Below are positions 1 through 9,439 of a stretch of 64,000 bases of DNA, one piece after another. The first letter of the stretch is position 1. Each line of letters begins with the position of its first letter. Source of the DNA: an uncultured Cycloclasticus sp. (GTDB taxonomy: Bacteria > Pseudomonadota > Gammaproteobacteria > Methylococcales > Cycloclasticaceae); contig CAJXTU010000010.1 in the NCBI GenBank assembly GCA_913060865.1, positions 26,816 to 90,815 of the forward strand. Direction: 5' to 3'. Below the pieces are notes generated by a model, which was given only the letters and a program-made list of their open reading frames with translations, was not told the origin of the DNA and did no database searches. A program made the position numbers and the translations under genes.

Positions 1-53
1 TTGATGTAGGTACGCCAGAGCGGCTGGCTAATTTGGAAAATAAGCGTCAGTAA
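1..53 (+). CDS. C-terminal end of a sugar nucleotidyltransferase (MurU-like), cut by window edge
   Basis: Only the last 16 codons are present (frame beginning at base 3, stop TAA at 51-53). The visible peptide DVGTPERLANLENKRQ resembles the D-x-GTPERL ending of NDP-sugar nucleotidyltransferases such as MurU and mannose-1-phosphate guanylyltransferase relatives. It converges on lipA with 36 bases between the stops and no clear terminator hairpin in that gap. The family call rests on one short motif, so the exact substrate cannot be stated. Confidence 0.5.
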   Translation, partial: DVGTPERLANLENKRQ

Positions 54-89
54 GTTTTATTTTGGGTTAAGTTTTTTGCCCCGTGTAAT

Positions 90-1064
90 TTAATCGATAA
101 CACCTGAGGCCTGTTGGTCTGCATGATAAGAGGAACGGACCATTGGCCCACTGGCAACGTGTGAAAAGCCCATTTCTCGACCGAGTCTACCCAGTTCATC
201 GAACTCTTCGGGTGTTACATAGCGCTCAACGGCTAAGTGATCTTGGCTGGGTTGTAGGTACTGTCCTAAGGTTAGCATATTGCATCCGTGATCACGCAAA
301 TCTTGCATAACGGCTAAGGTTTCTTCCATTGTTTCACCTAAACCTAACATGATGCCCGATTTGGTCGGGATGTTTGGGTGGGCTTCTTTATAACGCTTTA
401 ATAAGTTAAGTGACCATTGGTAATCTGAACCGGGACGAGCCTTTTTGTATAAGCGTGGAATAGTCTCTAGGTTATGGTTAAAGACATCTGGCGGAGTTTG
501 TACTAACACTTCAACAGCAAGGTCCATACGACCTCTAAAATCGGGTACTAACACTTCAATTTGTATACTCGGGTTTTTCTCACGGATCGCTCTGATGCAT
601 TGGGCAAAATGGTCGGCACCTCCATCACGCAAGTCATCACGGTCAACGGATGTAATGACCACGTAGCGAAGCACCATATCTTTAATTGTGTCGGCGAGTT
701 TTTGTGGTTCGTCCTTGTCTAGTGGCTTCGGTCGGCCATGTGCTACGTCACAAAATGGGCAGCGTCGTGTACAGATGTCACCCATGATCATGAACGTCGC
801 TGTGCCATTATTAAAGCATTCCCCTAAATTGGGGCAGGCGGCTTCTTCGCAGACAGAATAAAGGCCGTGCTCACGCAGGCTCTTTTTTATCGCGTTAACG
901 CGAGGGCCGCTAGGTACTTTAGCGCGGATCCAGCTTGGTTTACGTAGTATGTCTGCTTTCTTTTCAACCTTAATGGGAATGCGTGCTAACTTTGCTTCGC
1001 TTCGTTGGTGCGTTTCAGGTGTAGCACGAGAAGGTGCTTTTAAGGTATCAGTATCTTGAGGCAT
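90..1064 (-). CDS. lipA: Lipoyl synthase LipA
   Basis: Radical-SAM enzyme that inserts two sulfurs into protein-bound octanoyl chains to make the lipoyl cofactor. Both iron-sulfur sites are visible: the auxiliary cluster cysteines C72, C77 and C83 ([12 protein letters not shown]) and the radical-SAM CxxxCxxC at C98, C102 and C105 (CTRRCPFC). The conserved RSSY that ligates the auxiliary cluster lies at about 310-313. At 324 residues it is normal for the family. It follows lipB by 4 bases in the same direction, so the two steps of lipoate assembly are co-transcribed. Confidence 0.98.
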   Translation of the reverse strand: MPQDTDTLKAPSRATPETHQRSEAKLARIPIKVEKKADILRKPSWIRAKVPSGPRVNAIKKSLREHGLYSVCEEAACPNLGECFNNGTATFMIMGDICTRRCPFCDVAHGRPKPLDKDEPQKLADTIKDMVLRYVVITSVDRDDLRDGGADHFAQCIRAIREKNPSIQIEVLVPDFRGRMDLAVEVLVQTPPDVFNHNLETIPRLYKKARPGSDYQWSLNLLKRYKEAHPNIPTKSGIMLGLGETMEETLAVMQDLRDHGCNMLTLGQYLQPSQDHLAVERYVTPEEFDELGRLGREMGFSHVASGPMVRSSYHADQQASGVID

Positions 1065-1068
1065 AGTA

Positions 1069-1740
1069 TTAAACGTAAAGTGTGTTGGGGCCGAGTATCA
1101 GCTTGGAATAATGAAGTTGTTCTTTTAATTCGTGCAATAAGACGGCTGCAAAATCAGATGTTTGGCATTTTACGCCATGTTCAGCCAATTGGGTAACCTC
1201 AAGGCCTTTATAACCGCATGGGTTAATGAAGCTAAACGGCCTCAAATCCATGTCGATGTTGATGCTAAGGCCGTGGTAACTACAGCCTTTTTTGACTCGC
1301 AGGCCTAATGATGCAATTTTCTTGTTATTAAGGTAAACGCCGGGAGCCTCTTTGCGTGCAACGGCCTTTAGCCCGTATTTTTTTAAACCGGCAATGGTAA
1401 TGTTTTCGAGCACATCAACGAGTGCGCGAATGCCTATACCTAAACGGCGCAGGTCAAATAATACATACATGACCAGTTGCCCTGGCCCATGGTAGGTGAC
1501 TTGCCCGCCACGGTCTGTTTCAATAATGGGTATATCGCTGGTGCGAAGAATGTGTTCAGCTTTGCCGCTAATACCTTGTGTAAAAACAGGGGGGTGTTCT
1601 ACAAACCATACTTCATCATCTGAATTGTTAGTTCGCTGAAGACAAAATTCCTTCATAGATGCCCATGTCGCTTGGTAGTCTTGCTGCCCGAGTTGGCGAA
1701 TAGTTAAAGACGGGGTGAACGTAGTCGACTCAGATTTCAC
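1069..1740 (-). CDS. lipB: Octanoyltransferase LipB
   Basis: Moves octanoyl groups from acyl carrier protein to lipoyl domains, providing the substrate for LipA. The glycine-rich [12 protein letters not shown] motif is at about 78-89. The catalytic lysine (K141 in NNKKIASLG) and acyl-enzyme cysteine (C175 in FINPCGYKG) are both present. The 223-residue length is typical. Its start overlaps the stop of the upstream ybeD-like gene by 4 bases, indicating translational coupling in the dacA-dat-ybeD-lipB-lipA run. Confidence 0.98.
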   Translation of the reverse strand: MKSESTTFTPSLTIRQLGQQDYQATWASMKEFCLQRTNNSDDEVWFVEHPPVFTQGISGKAEHILRTSDIPIIETDRGGQVTYHGPGQLVMYVLFDLRRLGIGIRALVDVLENITIAGLKKYGLKAVARKEAPGVYLNNKKIASLGLRVKKGCSYHGLSINIDMDLRPFSFINPCGYKGLEVTQLAEHGVKCQTSDFAAVLLHELKEQLHYSKLILGPNTLYV

Positions 1741-2018
1741 AGCGACATTAAAACGTGTTCACAGTCCGTCAAATCTTGATAAATAGCATCCATTTGTTGT
1801 TTGCTTTCGGCGGTTATGGTGATGCTGATGGAAACATACTTTTTAGATTGACTGAATTTTGATTGCACCGCATTTTCACTCATATTGGGTGCATGGCGCC
1901 TAACAATCTCGACGACAATTAAATCAAATTCAATATTTGCTAACCCCATGGTTTTAATGGTGAACGGGCAGGGGTAGTCCATCAGCGCATTATGTTGGTC
2001 GTCGGGTTTATCAGTCAT
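1737..2018 (-). CDS. YbeD/DUF493 family protein
   Basis: A 93-residue member of the DUF493 (YbeD) family, a small alpha/beta fold resembling ACT-type regulatory domains. The family hallmark is visible as DYPCPFTIKTMG near the N-terminus, followed by the beta-alpha-beta pattern. E. coli ybeD also sits between dacA and lipB, so the context supports the call. The biochemical role is not established; a regulatory link to lipoate synthesis is suggested only by neighbourhood. It overlaps both dat and lipB by a few bases. Confidence 0.9.
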   Translation of the reverse strand: MTDKPDDQHNALMDYPCPFTIKTMGLANIEFDLIVVEIVRRHAPNMSENAVQSKFSQSKKYVSISITITAESKQQMDAIYQDLTDCEHVLMSL

Positions 2019-2883
2019 GCTGTTGGTTTCTCAGTTGTGTTTTAAACTGGCTGTAGCGAGTAGATATTTTTTCCCATAGCTTACCAGGTTGCCCGTTACC
2101 TACGGCTTGTCGGTTTAATTCAATCACGGGCATAATTTCTTTGGTTGAGCTGGTCAGCCAAATTTCATCGGCATCGAAAAGCTGTTGCTCAGATATTTCT
2201 TGCTCAATACAACGGACACCGTCTTTGATAGCGAGCTCTAAAACGAGGTCGCGTGTGATCCCCGGTAATAAATTATGGCTCTTGGGTGGCGTGATGAGCT
2301 GCTCGTTACTAACGATAAATAAATTACTGGCAGAACCTTCGGTGGCAAAACCATCTCGCAATAAAATCGCTTCAGTGCAATGTTGGTCGCTTGCTTGTTG
2401 CTTTAATAAAATATTACCTAATAAGGCGACGGACTTTATATGACACCAATCCCAACGTATATCGTCAAGCGTGATGGCATGAATTCCTTTGGCAATTGAA
2501 TCTAAGCTATTAGTTGCTATCGTTTGGCACATTGCAAAAGTAGTTGGTGTGTAATCATCAGGCAATTGATGGTCACGACTTGAACCCGAGCCGCGTGTTA
2601 CTTGTACATAAACCGATTGATCCGATTGCGCGTGTGGCTCAACCAGTTTATTAAGTACATCTGCCCACTGCGAGTCACTCATCACAGGCTCCATACGAAT
2701 GGCGGCCAAGCTACTATTGAGTCGATCCAAATGCTGTTGCAGGCGAAAAAGCTTTCCGCCATAGGCAGGTATCACCTCGTAAACACCATCGGCAAATAAA
2801 AACCCACGATCTAAGACAGATATTTTTGCTTCGGCTAGTGGCAGAAATTTGCCATTAAGGTAGACGTCCAGTTTAGATAGCAT
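2011..2883 (-). CDS. dat: D-amino-acid (D-alanine) transaminase, PLP fold type IV
   Basis: Class IV PLP aminotransferase expected to interconvert D-alanine and D-glutamate with their keto acids. The N-terminus (NGKF, then LDRGFLFADGVYEV at 24-37) is diagnostic of the branched-chain/D-amino-acid aminotransferase family. The Schiff-base lysine is most likely K150 in WCHIKSVALLGN. An RGSGSSRDH motif near 97-105 resembles the D-amino-acid transaminase carboxylate trap rather than IlvE. Placement between dacA and ybeD fits a role in D-amino acids for peptidoglycan. A 4-amino-4-deoxychorismate lyase is less likely. Confidence 0.88.
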   Translation of the reverse strand: MLSKLDVYLNGKFLPLAEAKISVLDRGFLFADGVYEVIPAYGGKLFRLQQHLDRLNSSLAAIRMEPVMSDSQWADVLNKLVEPHAQSDQSVYVQVTRGSGSSRDHQLPDDYTPTTFAMCQTIATNSLDSIAKGIHAITLDDIRWDWCHIKSVALLGNILLKQQASDQHCTEAILLRDGFATEGSASNLFIVSNEQLITPPKSHNLLPGITRDLVLELAIKDGVRCIEQEISEQQLFDADEIWLTSSTKEIMPVIELNRQAVGNGQPGKLWEKISTRYSQFKTQLRNQQHD

Positions 2884-2895
2884 TGTCCGGTCTCC

Positions 2896-4020
2896 TTACT
2901 CAAGCATCAACAAAACTTCATCTTTAAGTATATCCATAAGAGAACCTTCGGGTATGGCTTGCAAGGCGATCAAAGGGCTTTTGCTAATGACGTCACCTTT
3001 TAGTTTAATGATTGCCGTGCCAATGGTTTGCCCTTCTTTTATGGGTGCTATTAATTGTGGTGTTAATTCAAGGCTGGCGTCTAAGGATTTATATTCGTTA
3101 CGCGGAATGGTCAGATAAAGGTCTTTTGCTAATCCAGCCGCTAAGTTTTTTTGCGTGCCTTTCCATACGCGGGCCGTAGTTAAAGATTGTTTCGCTTTAT
3201 AGAGCAAGTGTGTTTTGTAAAAGCGGTAACCATAATTAAGTAGTGCTTGGTTGGTATCATTTCGCGCAGCAATACTCTCAGTGCCCATGACGACCGAAAT
3301 TAAACGCATATTGTCACGAACGGCAGACGATACTAGGCAATACCCAGCGGCTTCTGTATGCCCTGTTTTTACACCATCAACGGTACTGTCGCGCCATAAA
3401 AGCTTGTTTCTATTTTGTTGTGTAATGCCGTTGAAGGTGAATTCTTTGATGGCGTTTATTTTGTAGAGTTCGGGCGACTCGATAATGAGTGCGCGAGTGA
3501 GAATGGAGAGGTCTCTAGCCGTTGTATAGTGCTGCTCATCAGGTAAGCCTGAGCTGTTGATAAAGTGACTATTTTTCATTCCAAGGTCTTTTGCCACTTG
3601 GTTCATCAGTTGTGCAAAGGTTGATTCATCGCCTGCGATGTGTTCTGCCAATGCGACCGTTGCATCGTTGCCAGACTGCACTAGCATGCCATGAATTAAA
3701 TCATCGATAGTAACGAATTTATTCACTTCAACAAACATTCTCGAGCCAGGCGTTCTCCATGCTTTTTCGCTGATACGGACTTGATCGTCTATGTTTAGAT
3801 TTCCGTGTTTAAGTTCACGAAAAACAATCAGTGCAGTCATGATTTTTGTCATACTGGCAGGCGCTAATTTAAGGTCAGCATCTTTTGACGCTAAAATAGT
3901 ACCGCTGTGGAAATCGGTTAGATGGTAGCTTCTAGCCTGCAAGTTAGGGGCTGAAGGAATCGGTAAAGCAATTGCTTGAAATGATAAAAGCAAGCTAAAG
4001 ATGAGGAAGATTATTTTCAT
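2896..4020 (-). CDS. dacA: D-alanyl-D-alanine carboxypeptidase (PBP5/6 family)
   Basis: Periplasmic low-molecular-weight penicillin-binding protein that trims the terminal D-Ala from peptidoglycan stem peptides. A signal peptide covers about residues 1-18. The three active-site motifs are intact: S56-M-T-K59, S116-G-N118 and K218-T-G220. A C-terminal PBP5-type beta domain ends in an amphipathic segment (LMDILKDEVLLMLE) that would anchor it to the inner membrane. At 374 residues it is the usual size. It begins the dat-ybeD-lipB-lipA run. Confidence 0.95.
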   Translation of the reverse strand: MKIIFLIFSLLLSFQAIALPIPSAPNLQARSYHLTDFHSGTILASKDADLKLAPASMTKIMTALIVFRELKHGNLNIDDQVRISEKAWRTPGSRMFVEVNKFVTIDDLIHGMLVQSGNDATVALAEHIAGDESTFAQLMNQVAKDLGMKNSHFINSSGLPDEQHYTTARDLSILTRALIIESPELYKINAIKEFTFNGITQQNRNKLLWRDSTVDGVKTGHTEAAGYCLVSSAVRDNMRLISVVMGTESIAARNDTNQALLNYGYRFYKTHLLYKAKQSLTTARVWKGTQKNLAAGLAKDLYLTIPRNEYKSLDASLELTPQLIAPIKEGQTIGTAIIKLKGDVISKSPLIALQAIPEGSLMDILKDEVLLMLE

Positions 4021-4120
4021 AAGTAAATACTATATGGGTGTTATGAGACTGAATTTCAAGCATGAATTATAGCATGCAAAAGAACCTCCTAAGAGGCCGT
4101 AGCATGATGACTTCGTTGGG

Positions 4121-4966
4121 TTAATTTGTAGTATAGATAGCGTTTTTATATCCTAGTTCATGAAGCTTTAACCTAGCCGAGTCAGCATTCTTCATCTTTA
4201 TATAAGGGCCGACGCGAACGAGATATAAAGGGTCGGGGAGGTGGCTGCTTGGCTTAACGGTAACAGGTGTTTTGAGTTGGTTGGTTAACTCGTATTTTAG
4301 TTTGTTCGCGTTGTCTACAGAATTAAAGGCGCCTACTTGAATGAATAAAAAACCGCCTTTTGAGGAAGGAGGCTTCTTAATACTATGTCTTAAGCTGATG
4401 TCGTTATTCTGGGTAACAGGCGGCGTATCTAGTGACGTCGTTACATGAGTAAGAGGGTCAATGGCTTTGACTTCTACTAATGACGTTCCATTTTTTAAGG
4501 TGCCAAGCTTGGCGGCCGCAGCATATGATAGGTCGATTATTCGGTCATCATGGAAAGGTCCACGATCATTGACTCGGACAATAATTTTTTTACCAGTCGA
4601 TAAATTAGTCACTTCTACGTATGTTGGAATAGGTAGTGTCTTATGGGCCGCAGACATTGCGTACATATCGTAGGTTTCACCGTTCGAGGTTTTGTTTCCG
4701 TGAAACTTGGTGCCGTACCAAGAGGCGACACCACGTTGAACGAAGTTTTCGCTAGTGGGTAGTACGTAATAGGTTTTCCCAAATACTTCATATGAAGCGG
4801 GGTTACCACCACGACTTTTGGCTTCTACTTTTGGAATGGCGTCAGGGGTTTGCTCAATATTGGCCGGGTGAACTGACGGTGCGCTATCGCTAACGAATGA
4901 CGGTTGGCTGGTGCAGGCAACGAGTAGGCTGACGATAATAGGTAGTAAAAAAAAGCGCATAGTCAT
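4121..4966 (-). CDS. rlpA: Septal-ring lytic transglycosylase/lipoprotein RlpA
   Basis: Outer-membrane lipoprotein that cleaves peptide-free glycan strands in some gammaproteobacteria. The lipobox LLVAC places the lipidated cysteine at C18. A double-psi beta-barrel follows (about 79-150) with family motifs ASWYG, FHGNKTSNGE, AAHKTLP and VRVNDRGPF. A C-terminal SPOR domain at about 205-280 (FIQVGAFNSVDNA...VRVGPY) should bind denuded septal glycan. The ATG overlaps the mltB stop in an ATGA, so the two hydrolases are coupled. Confidence 0.95.
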   Translation of the reverse strand: MTMRFFLLPIIVSLLVACTSQPSFVSDSAPSVHPANIEQTPDAIPKVEAKSRGGNPASYEVFGKTYYVLPTSENFVQRGVASWYGTKFHGNKTSNGETYDMYAMSAAHKTLPIPTYVEVTNLSTGKKIIVRVNDRGPFHDDRIIDLSYAAAAKLGTLKNGTSLVEVKAIDPLTHVTTSLDTPPVTQNNDISLRHSIKKPPSSKGGFLFIQVGAFNSVDNANKLKYELTNQLKTPVTVKPSSHLPDPLYLVRVGPYIKMKNADSARLKLHELGYKNAIYTTN

Positions 4967-5973
4967 GATGTTGTTTTTAGATAGCCCTTTTTGATTTCTT
5001 GGCCAAGCTGATAAACAGCCATGGCATATAAGTGGCTATGGTTATAACGAGTGATAACGTAGAAATTATGAAATGCGAGCCAAAATTCAGAGTGATCTTT
5101 TTGTTTTAGTTCTAATAATTTTACGACTGTGTCATCGGCCATGTTTGGTGGTATGGCGACGTATTTTTCAGCCAACTGCTTTAGCGTGTTTTTTGGCTTA
5201 AGAGAGCGATTTATTAAGGTTTTATAAGCGTCACCATTAACAGCTGTTTGTTGAGTGATAAGCGGTGAATTCCGCCACCCATGTTTGGAAAAATAATGCG
5301 CGATACTGCTGATAATATCTGCATGGCTGTTCCATAAATCGCGCTTATTATCGCCGTCGCCATCAACGGCATAGGCTCTGTAACTACTGGAAATAAATTG
5401 CGATTTACCCATAGCGCCAGCATATGAGCCTTTTGGTTCGTAGGGGTCAAAGCCTTCTTCGCGACATAGTAATAAAAAATGTTCTAATTCACTTTTGAAG
5501 AACTTGGCACGTTTTGGAAAATGGAAGCCTAAAGTGGTCAAAGCGTCGAGTACCTTATATGAACCAGTGTTCCCACCATAACGGGTTTCAACACCAATAA
5601 TGGCTACGATGATTTCAGCGGGCACGTCGTATTTTTTCGAGGCAGCTTCAAGCAAGGCTTTATTTTCTTGCCAAAACTGTATACCACCGTTGATGCGGTT
5701 AGGTTTTAGAAATATTTTGCGATAGCTATGCCATTCTAAACGTTTTTCGGCAGGCGACGACATGGCTTTTAAAATGCTCTCTTTAACCACAGCTTTATCG
5801 AGTAGAGTGGTTAGTTTTGCTTTATCAAACTGATGCTCGCTGACCATTTTTTCAATAAAATCATCGTAGATACTTGGTTTGGCGACTGGTGTAGCGGCAC
5901 ACGCGGTTAACGAAATGAAGGTAAATAACAAGGTAGTTGCTAGTTGGAAAGTACGGATTTTTATATCATGCAT
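4963..5973 (-). CDS. mltB: Membrane-bound lytic murein transglycosylase B
   Basis: Lipoprotein lytic transglycosylase that cuts the MurNAc-GlcNAc bond with formation of 1,6-anhydroMurNAc. The lipobox SLTAC gives the lipidated cysteine C25. The catalytic glutamate is E128 in IVAIIGVETRYGG, followed by the MltB pattern AMGKSQFISSSYRAYAVDGDGD. The 336-residue length fits the family. A good AAGGA-type ribosome site precedes the ATG. It lies between rodA and rlpA, inside the cell-elongation gene block. Confidence 0.95.
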   Translation of the reverse strand: MHDIKIRTFQLATTLLFTFISLTACAATPVAKPSIYDDFIEKMVSEHQFDKAKLTTLLDKAVVKESILKAMSSPAEKRLEWHSYRKIFLKPNRINGGIQFWQENKALLEAASKKYDVPAEIIVAIIGVETRYGGNTGSYKVLDALTTLGFHFPKRAKFFKSELEHFLLLCREEGFDPYEPKGSYAGAMGKSQFISSSYRAYAVDGDGDNKRDLWNSHADIISSIAHYFSKHGWRNSPLITQQTAVNGDAYKTLINRSLKPKNTLKQLAEKYVAIPPNMADDTVVKLLELKQKDHSEFWLAFHNFYVITRYNHSHLYAMAVYQLGQEIKKGYLKTTS

Positions 5974-5984
5974 AACCTAAGTCC

Positions 5985-7121
5985 TTAGGAGGAAAGTAAT
6001 TTACGGTGAGTGTGAATAGACATTAATATGCCAAAACCAATTAATAATGTCACCATTGAGGTGCCGCCATAACTAACTAGCGGTAAGGGTACACCAACGA
6101 CGGGTAAAATGCCTGTTACCATACCGACGTTTACAAATAAATAGATAAAAAAAGTGAGTGATAAACTACCGGCTAGTAACCTTGAAAAGGTATCTTGGGC
6201 CTGTATGGACATATAGATTGAACGGATAAAAATCAGCAAATAAATAGTTAGCAGACCGATGCAACCGATTAAACCAAACTCTTCAGCGAAAACAGCAAAA
6301 ATAAAATCAGTTGAGCTTTCCGGTAAAAATTCTAACCGTGCTTGAGAGCCATGTGTCCATCCTTTCCCATATAGGCCACCAGACCCGATAGCGATTTTAG
6401 ATTGAATAATGTGGTAGCCACTGCCTAAAGGATCTTCTTCTGGGCTCAAAAAGGTAAGGACGCGTTGCTTCTGGTAGTCTTTCATAAAACTCCATAAAAC
6501 TGGAGCGAGCGCTGCCCCAGCAGCTATAACACCCATGATTATTTTCCAAGAAATACCAGCAAGAAATAGTACAGCTAACCCCGAGCTAGCAATTAAAATA
6601 GCAGTGCCTAAATCAGGCTGCTTGGCGATTAATACGGTAGGGATGGCTATAAATACCGTGGCGAGAACGATATGTTTGTTGCTGGGTGGTAATCGCCTTT
6701 CTGCGAGATACCACGCCACCATCATGGGTGTCGCAAGTTTTAATAGCTCCGATGGTTGGAAGCGAAAGAAACCTAAATCTAACCAACGCTGGGCACCTTT
6801 GCCCATGTCGCCAACAAATAACACGCCAAGTAATAAAAGTGTGCCTAGCAGAAACAACCAAGGGGCAAACATTTTTAACGCATGAGGTGGAACTTGAGCC
6901 ACAACTAGCATCGCAAAAAAGGCGACGGCTAATCGAGTCGCTTGCCTGTTCAGCAGCCCCATATTTTCATGTCCTGCACTCATTAAGATAATGATGCCAA
7001 TGGAGGATAAAAGAATAAGTAAAATGAGTAGTGTGAAATCGATGTGTAATCGACGAAAAACATTGCCTTTGCGTTGGTGATAAGGGCTAGTTTGTTGGGT
7101 TGTTTTGAAAAACCAATTCAT
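5985..7121 (-). CDS. rodA: Peptidoglycan glycosyltransferase RodA
   Basis: SEDS-family polytopic membrane glycosyltransferase that polymerises lipid II for side-wall growth with PBP2. About ten hydrophobic segments span 378 residues. SEDS signatures are visible: KGAQRWLDLGFFRFQPSELLKL, KQPDLGTA, and the C-terminal GVPLPLVSYGGTSM. The ATG overlaps the mrdA stop by 4 bases, the typical PBP2-RodA pairing. FtsW is excluded by the partner gene and cluster context. Confidence 0.97.
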   Translation of the reverse strand: MNWFFKTTQQTSPYHQRKGNVFRRLHIDFTLLILLILLSSIGIIILMSAGHENMGLLNRQATRLAVAFFAMLVVAQVPPHALKMFAPWLFLLGTLLLLGVLFVGDMGKGAQRWLDLGFFRFQPSELLKLATPMMVAWYLAERRLPPSNKHIVLATVFIAIPTVLIAKQPDLGTAILIASSGLAVLFLAGISWKIIMGVIAAGAALAPVLWSFMKDYQKQRVLTFLSPEEDPLGSGYHIIQSKIAIGSGGLYGKGWTHGSQARLEFLPESSTDFIFAVFAEEFGLIGCIGLLTIYLLIFIRSIYMSIQAQDTFSRLLAGSLSLTFFIYLFVNVGMVTGILPVVGVPLPLVSYGGTSMVTLLIGFGILMSIHTHRKLLSS

Positions 7122-8947
7122 GGGGTTACTTGTATATATTTATCGAAAATAGCACGGGCAATGGGGGCTGCGACAGAACCGCCGTGTCCACCGTTCTCGA
7201 CGATAACAGCAATGGCTAGTTGCGGATTTCTTGCAGGTGCAAAAGCAATGAACAGAGCATGGTCTTTGAGATGTTCTACCACGTTTTCTTCTTCATATTC
7301 TTCATCTTGCTTAATAGTAAATACTTGAGCTGTCCCTGTTTTACCGGCAATTTTATAGTTGGCCCCTATACTAATTTTGCGTGCCGTTCCACGAGCCCCA
7401 TTAACGACATCGTACATAGCATCAATAATTAAATCCCAATGTTGAGGGTTATTTAATTTAATGGGTAAGGTCGTTGCGGGCAATTGGTTTTTATTATCGA
7501 TGTTAGCAACCAACGATGGCGTAAATGCGGAACCCTTGTTGGCAAGAATAGCCGTAGCGTGAGCTAATTGAAGTGGTGTTGTTAAATTAAAACCCTGGCC
7601 TATGCCAGCGATCAGTGTTTCGCCAGGGTACCAAACTTGGTTACGGGTGCGCTTTTTCCATTCGCGTGAGGGCAATAAACCTGACTTTTCACCGAGAATA
7701 TCGATACCTGTTTTTTGCCCAAAGCCAAATTTATGCAAGAAATGATGCATCCGGTCGATTTTTAATTCATGAGCCAATACATAGTAATAGACATCGCATG
7801 ATTGGACGATGGAGTCGTGTAGTGTCGTCATACCGTGCCCAGTTTTCTTCCAATCGCGATATTTATGGCTTTGTTTAGGCAGTTGATAAAAGCCCGGGCA
7901 GTAGATTTTTTGATGTGGGTGAATGGTTTTATAATCAAGCCCTGCCAGTCCTAAAAAGGGTTTTAAGGTAGACCCGGGGGGGTATTGACCACGAAGAGAG
8001 CGATTAAATAAAGGGCGCTTTGAAGAGTTTTGTAACTGACTGTACGAAGTTTGATCGATGCCTTTGGCAAATAAATTAGCATCGAACCCTGGCTTGCTAA
8101 CGAGTGCGCGAACAGCCCCAGTGCGCGTATCTATCGCAACAACACTACCGGTGTAATCACCGAGTGCATCGTGTGCAACTTTTTGGAGGTCGATATCTAA
8201 ATGTAAGGTGAGATCCTTACCTGATAACGGAGGTGTGTAGCTAAGGGTTTTTAGAGACCGACCTTGTGCCGTGTTTTCTGTTTGTTGATAACCTACATGT
8301 CCGTGTAGTTCAGTTTCGTACGTTCTTTCAATGCCTGTTTTTCCAATAAAACGAGAACCTCGGTAGTTTACCGGGTCAATGGTTTTAAGCTCTTTCTCAT
8401 TGATGGCGCCGACATAACCCACCACGTGCGAGGTTAGTTCAGGGAAAGTGTAGTGCCGTATAGGGCGAGCTTGAATATCGACGCCGGGGAATAAGTGACG
8501 GTTAGCAGAAAAAACTGCGACTTCGGTATCGTTTAATCGATTTCTCAGCGGAACGCTAGCGAAGCGCTTTTGTTGCTGCCGGCGTTTTTCGAACAGTTTT
8601 ATTTCATCATCAGAAATAGGCAATAAGGCGCTTAACTGTTTGAGGGTTTCAGGCATATCTTGAACTTGCTCTGGAACTAACTCAAGGCTGTAGCTGGGGT
8701 TATTTTCAGCAAGAACTCGACCCTGGGTATCGAAAATTAAGCCACGTACAGGGTTAATAACAGAGAGCTTAACTCGATTGTTTTGAGCAAGGTCTGCATA
8801 CTTCTCATGTGTTTCAATTTGTAAATACGTTAGTCGAGCAATGAGCGCAAAAAATAAGATTAGAACAAAGACGATGAGCGTGGTTGCTCGTAAGAGAAAC
8901 AGGCGGTTTTCTTGGAGCGAACTTTTGAGATCGAAACGAGTTTTCAT
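7118..8947 (-). CDS. mrdA: Penicillin-binding protein 2 (transpeptidase of elongation)
   Basis: Class B penicillin-binding protein that cross-links peptidoglycan during elongation. A single N-terminal membrane anchor lies at about 18-40. The dimerisation/pedestal domain includes NPVRGLIFDTQGRVLAEN (65-82). Transpeptidase motifs are intact: S326-T-L-K329, S383-C-D385 and K536-T-G538. The 609-residue length is usual. The gene is sandwiched between mreD and rodA, matching the elongasome complex MreBCD-PBP2-RodA. Confidence 0.97.
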   Translation of the reverse strand: MKTRFDLKSSLQENRLFLLRATTLIVFVLILFFALIARLTYLQIETHEKYADLAQNNRVKLSVINPVRGLIFDTQGRVLAENNPSYSLELVPEQVQDMPETLKQLSALLPISDDEIKLFEKRRQQQKRFASVPLRNRLNDTEVAVFSANRHLFPGVDIQARPIRHYTFPELTSHVVGYVGAINEKELKTIDPVNYRGSRFIGKTGIERTYETELHGHVGYQQTENTAQGRSLKTLSYTPPLSGKDLTLHLDIDLQKVAHDALGDYTGSVVAIDTRTGAVRALVSKPGFDANLFAKGIDQTSYSQLQNSSKRPLFNRSLRGQYPPGSTLKPFLGLAGLDYKTIHPHQKIYCPGFYQLPKQSHKYRDWKKTGHGMTTLHDSIVQSCDVYYYVLAHELKIDRMHHFLHKFGFGQKTGIDILGEKSGLLPSREWKKRTRNQVWYPGETLIAGIGQGFNLTTPLQLAHATAILANKGSAFTPSLVANIDNKNQLPATTLPIKLNNPQHWDLIIDAMYDVVNGARGTARKISIGANYKIAGKTGTAQVFTIKQDEEYEEENVVEHLKDHALFIAFAPARNPQLAIAVIVENGGHGGSVAAPIARAIFDKYIQVTP

Positions 8948-8953
8948 CGTGCG

Positions 8954-9439
8954 CTATTGCACCCTAAAGCGTCTTCTGACTAAGCGTAGGCTTGCAAATA
9001 CGGCAGGCCAAACCATCGCGCTTAAGAGTACTTGGAGCCAGTATTGGTAGGTATACCCTGTGTTCATAGTAAACCGATCAATCCATAAAGATATCAGTTT
9101 TATCAAGAGTAAAAATATCAGAACAAAAATAGCTTGTTGCCATATTCGATAATTTCTTAAACGAGAGTAAAGAGAATGGCAAAAAAATGAGGCGATGCTG
9201 AAAATGAGGGCATTTTGTCCTAATAGGCTACCTGTTAATACATCGAATAGTAGGCCTGTTACAAAGCCCGTCAATACGCTAACTTTATGAGGTAAGGCGA
9301 TGCTCCAGTACATTAGTGTTAGCAGAGTCCAGTTAGGCATCAAAATTGCGATTTGATCAGGCCATGGTGCAAGGCTGAGGCACATCGAGCAAAACACGCT
9401 TAAAACAATAATGAAACCGCCGGAAGATTTAGCGTGCAT
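8954..9439 (-). CDS. mreD: Rod shape-determining protein MreD
   Basis: Small integral membrane protein (161 residues, about five hydrophobic helices) linking MreC to the elongation machinery. The segment GFVTGLLFDVLTGSLLGQNAL matches the family core. Its start overlaps the mreC stop by 11 bases and it is followed 6 bases later by mrdA, so the whole mreBCD-mrdA-rodA set reads as one operon. Confidence 0.93.
   Translation of the reverse strand: MHAKSSGGFIIVLSVFCSMCLSLAPWPDQIAILMPNWTLLTLMYWSIALPHKVSVLTGFVTGLLFDVLTGSLLGQNALIFSIASFFCHSLYSRLRNYRIWQQAIFVLIFLLLIKLISLWIDRFTMNTGYTYQYWLQVLLSAMVWPAVFASLRLVRRRFRVQ

Noticed and set aside
4082..4110. Small CCTC/GAGG hairpin between rlpA and dacA
   Set aside because: On the minus strand it is only 4 bp with an interrupted T tract; too weak to call a terminator.
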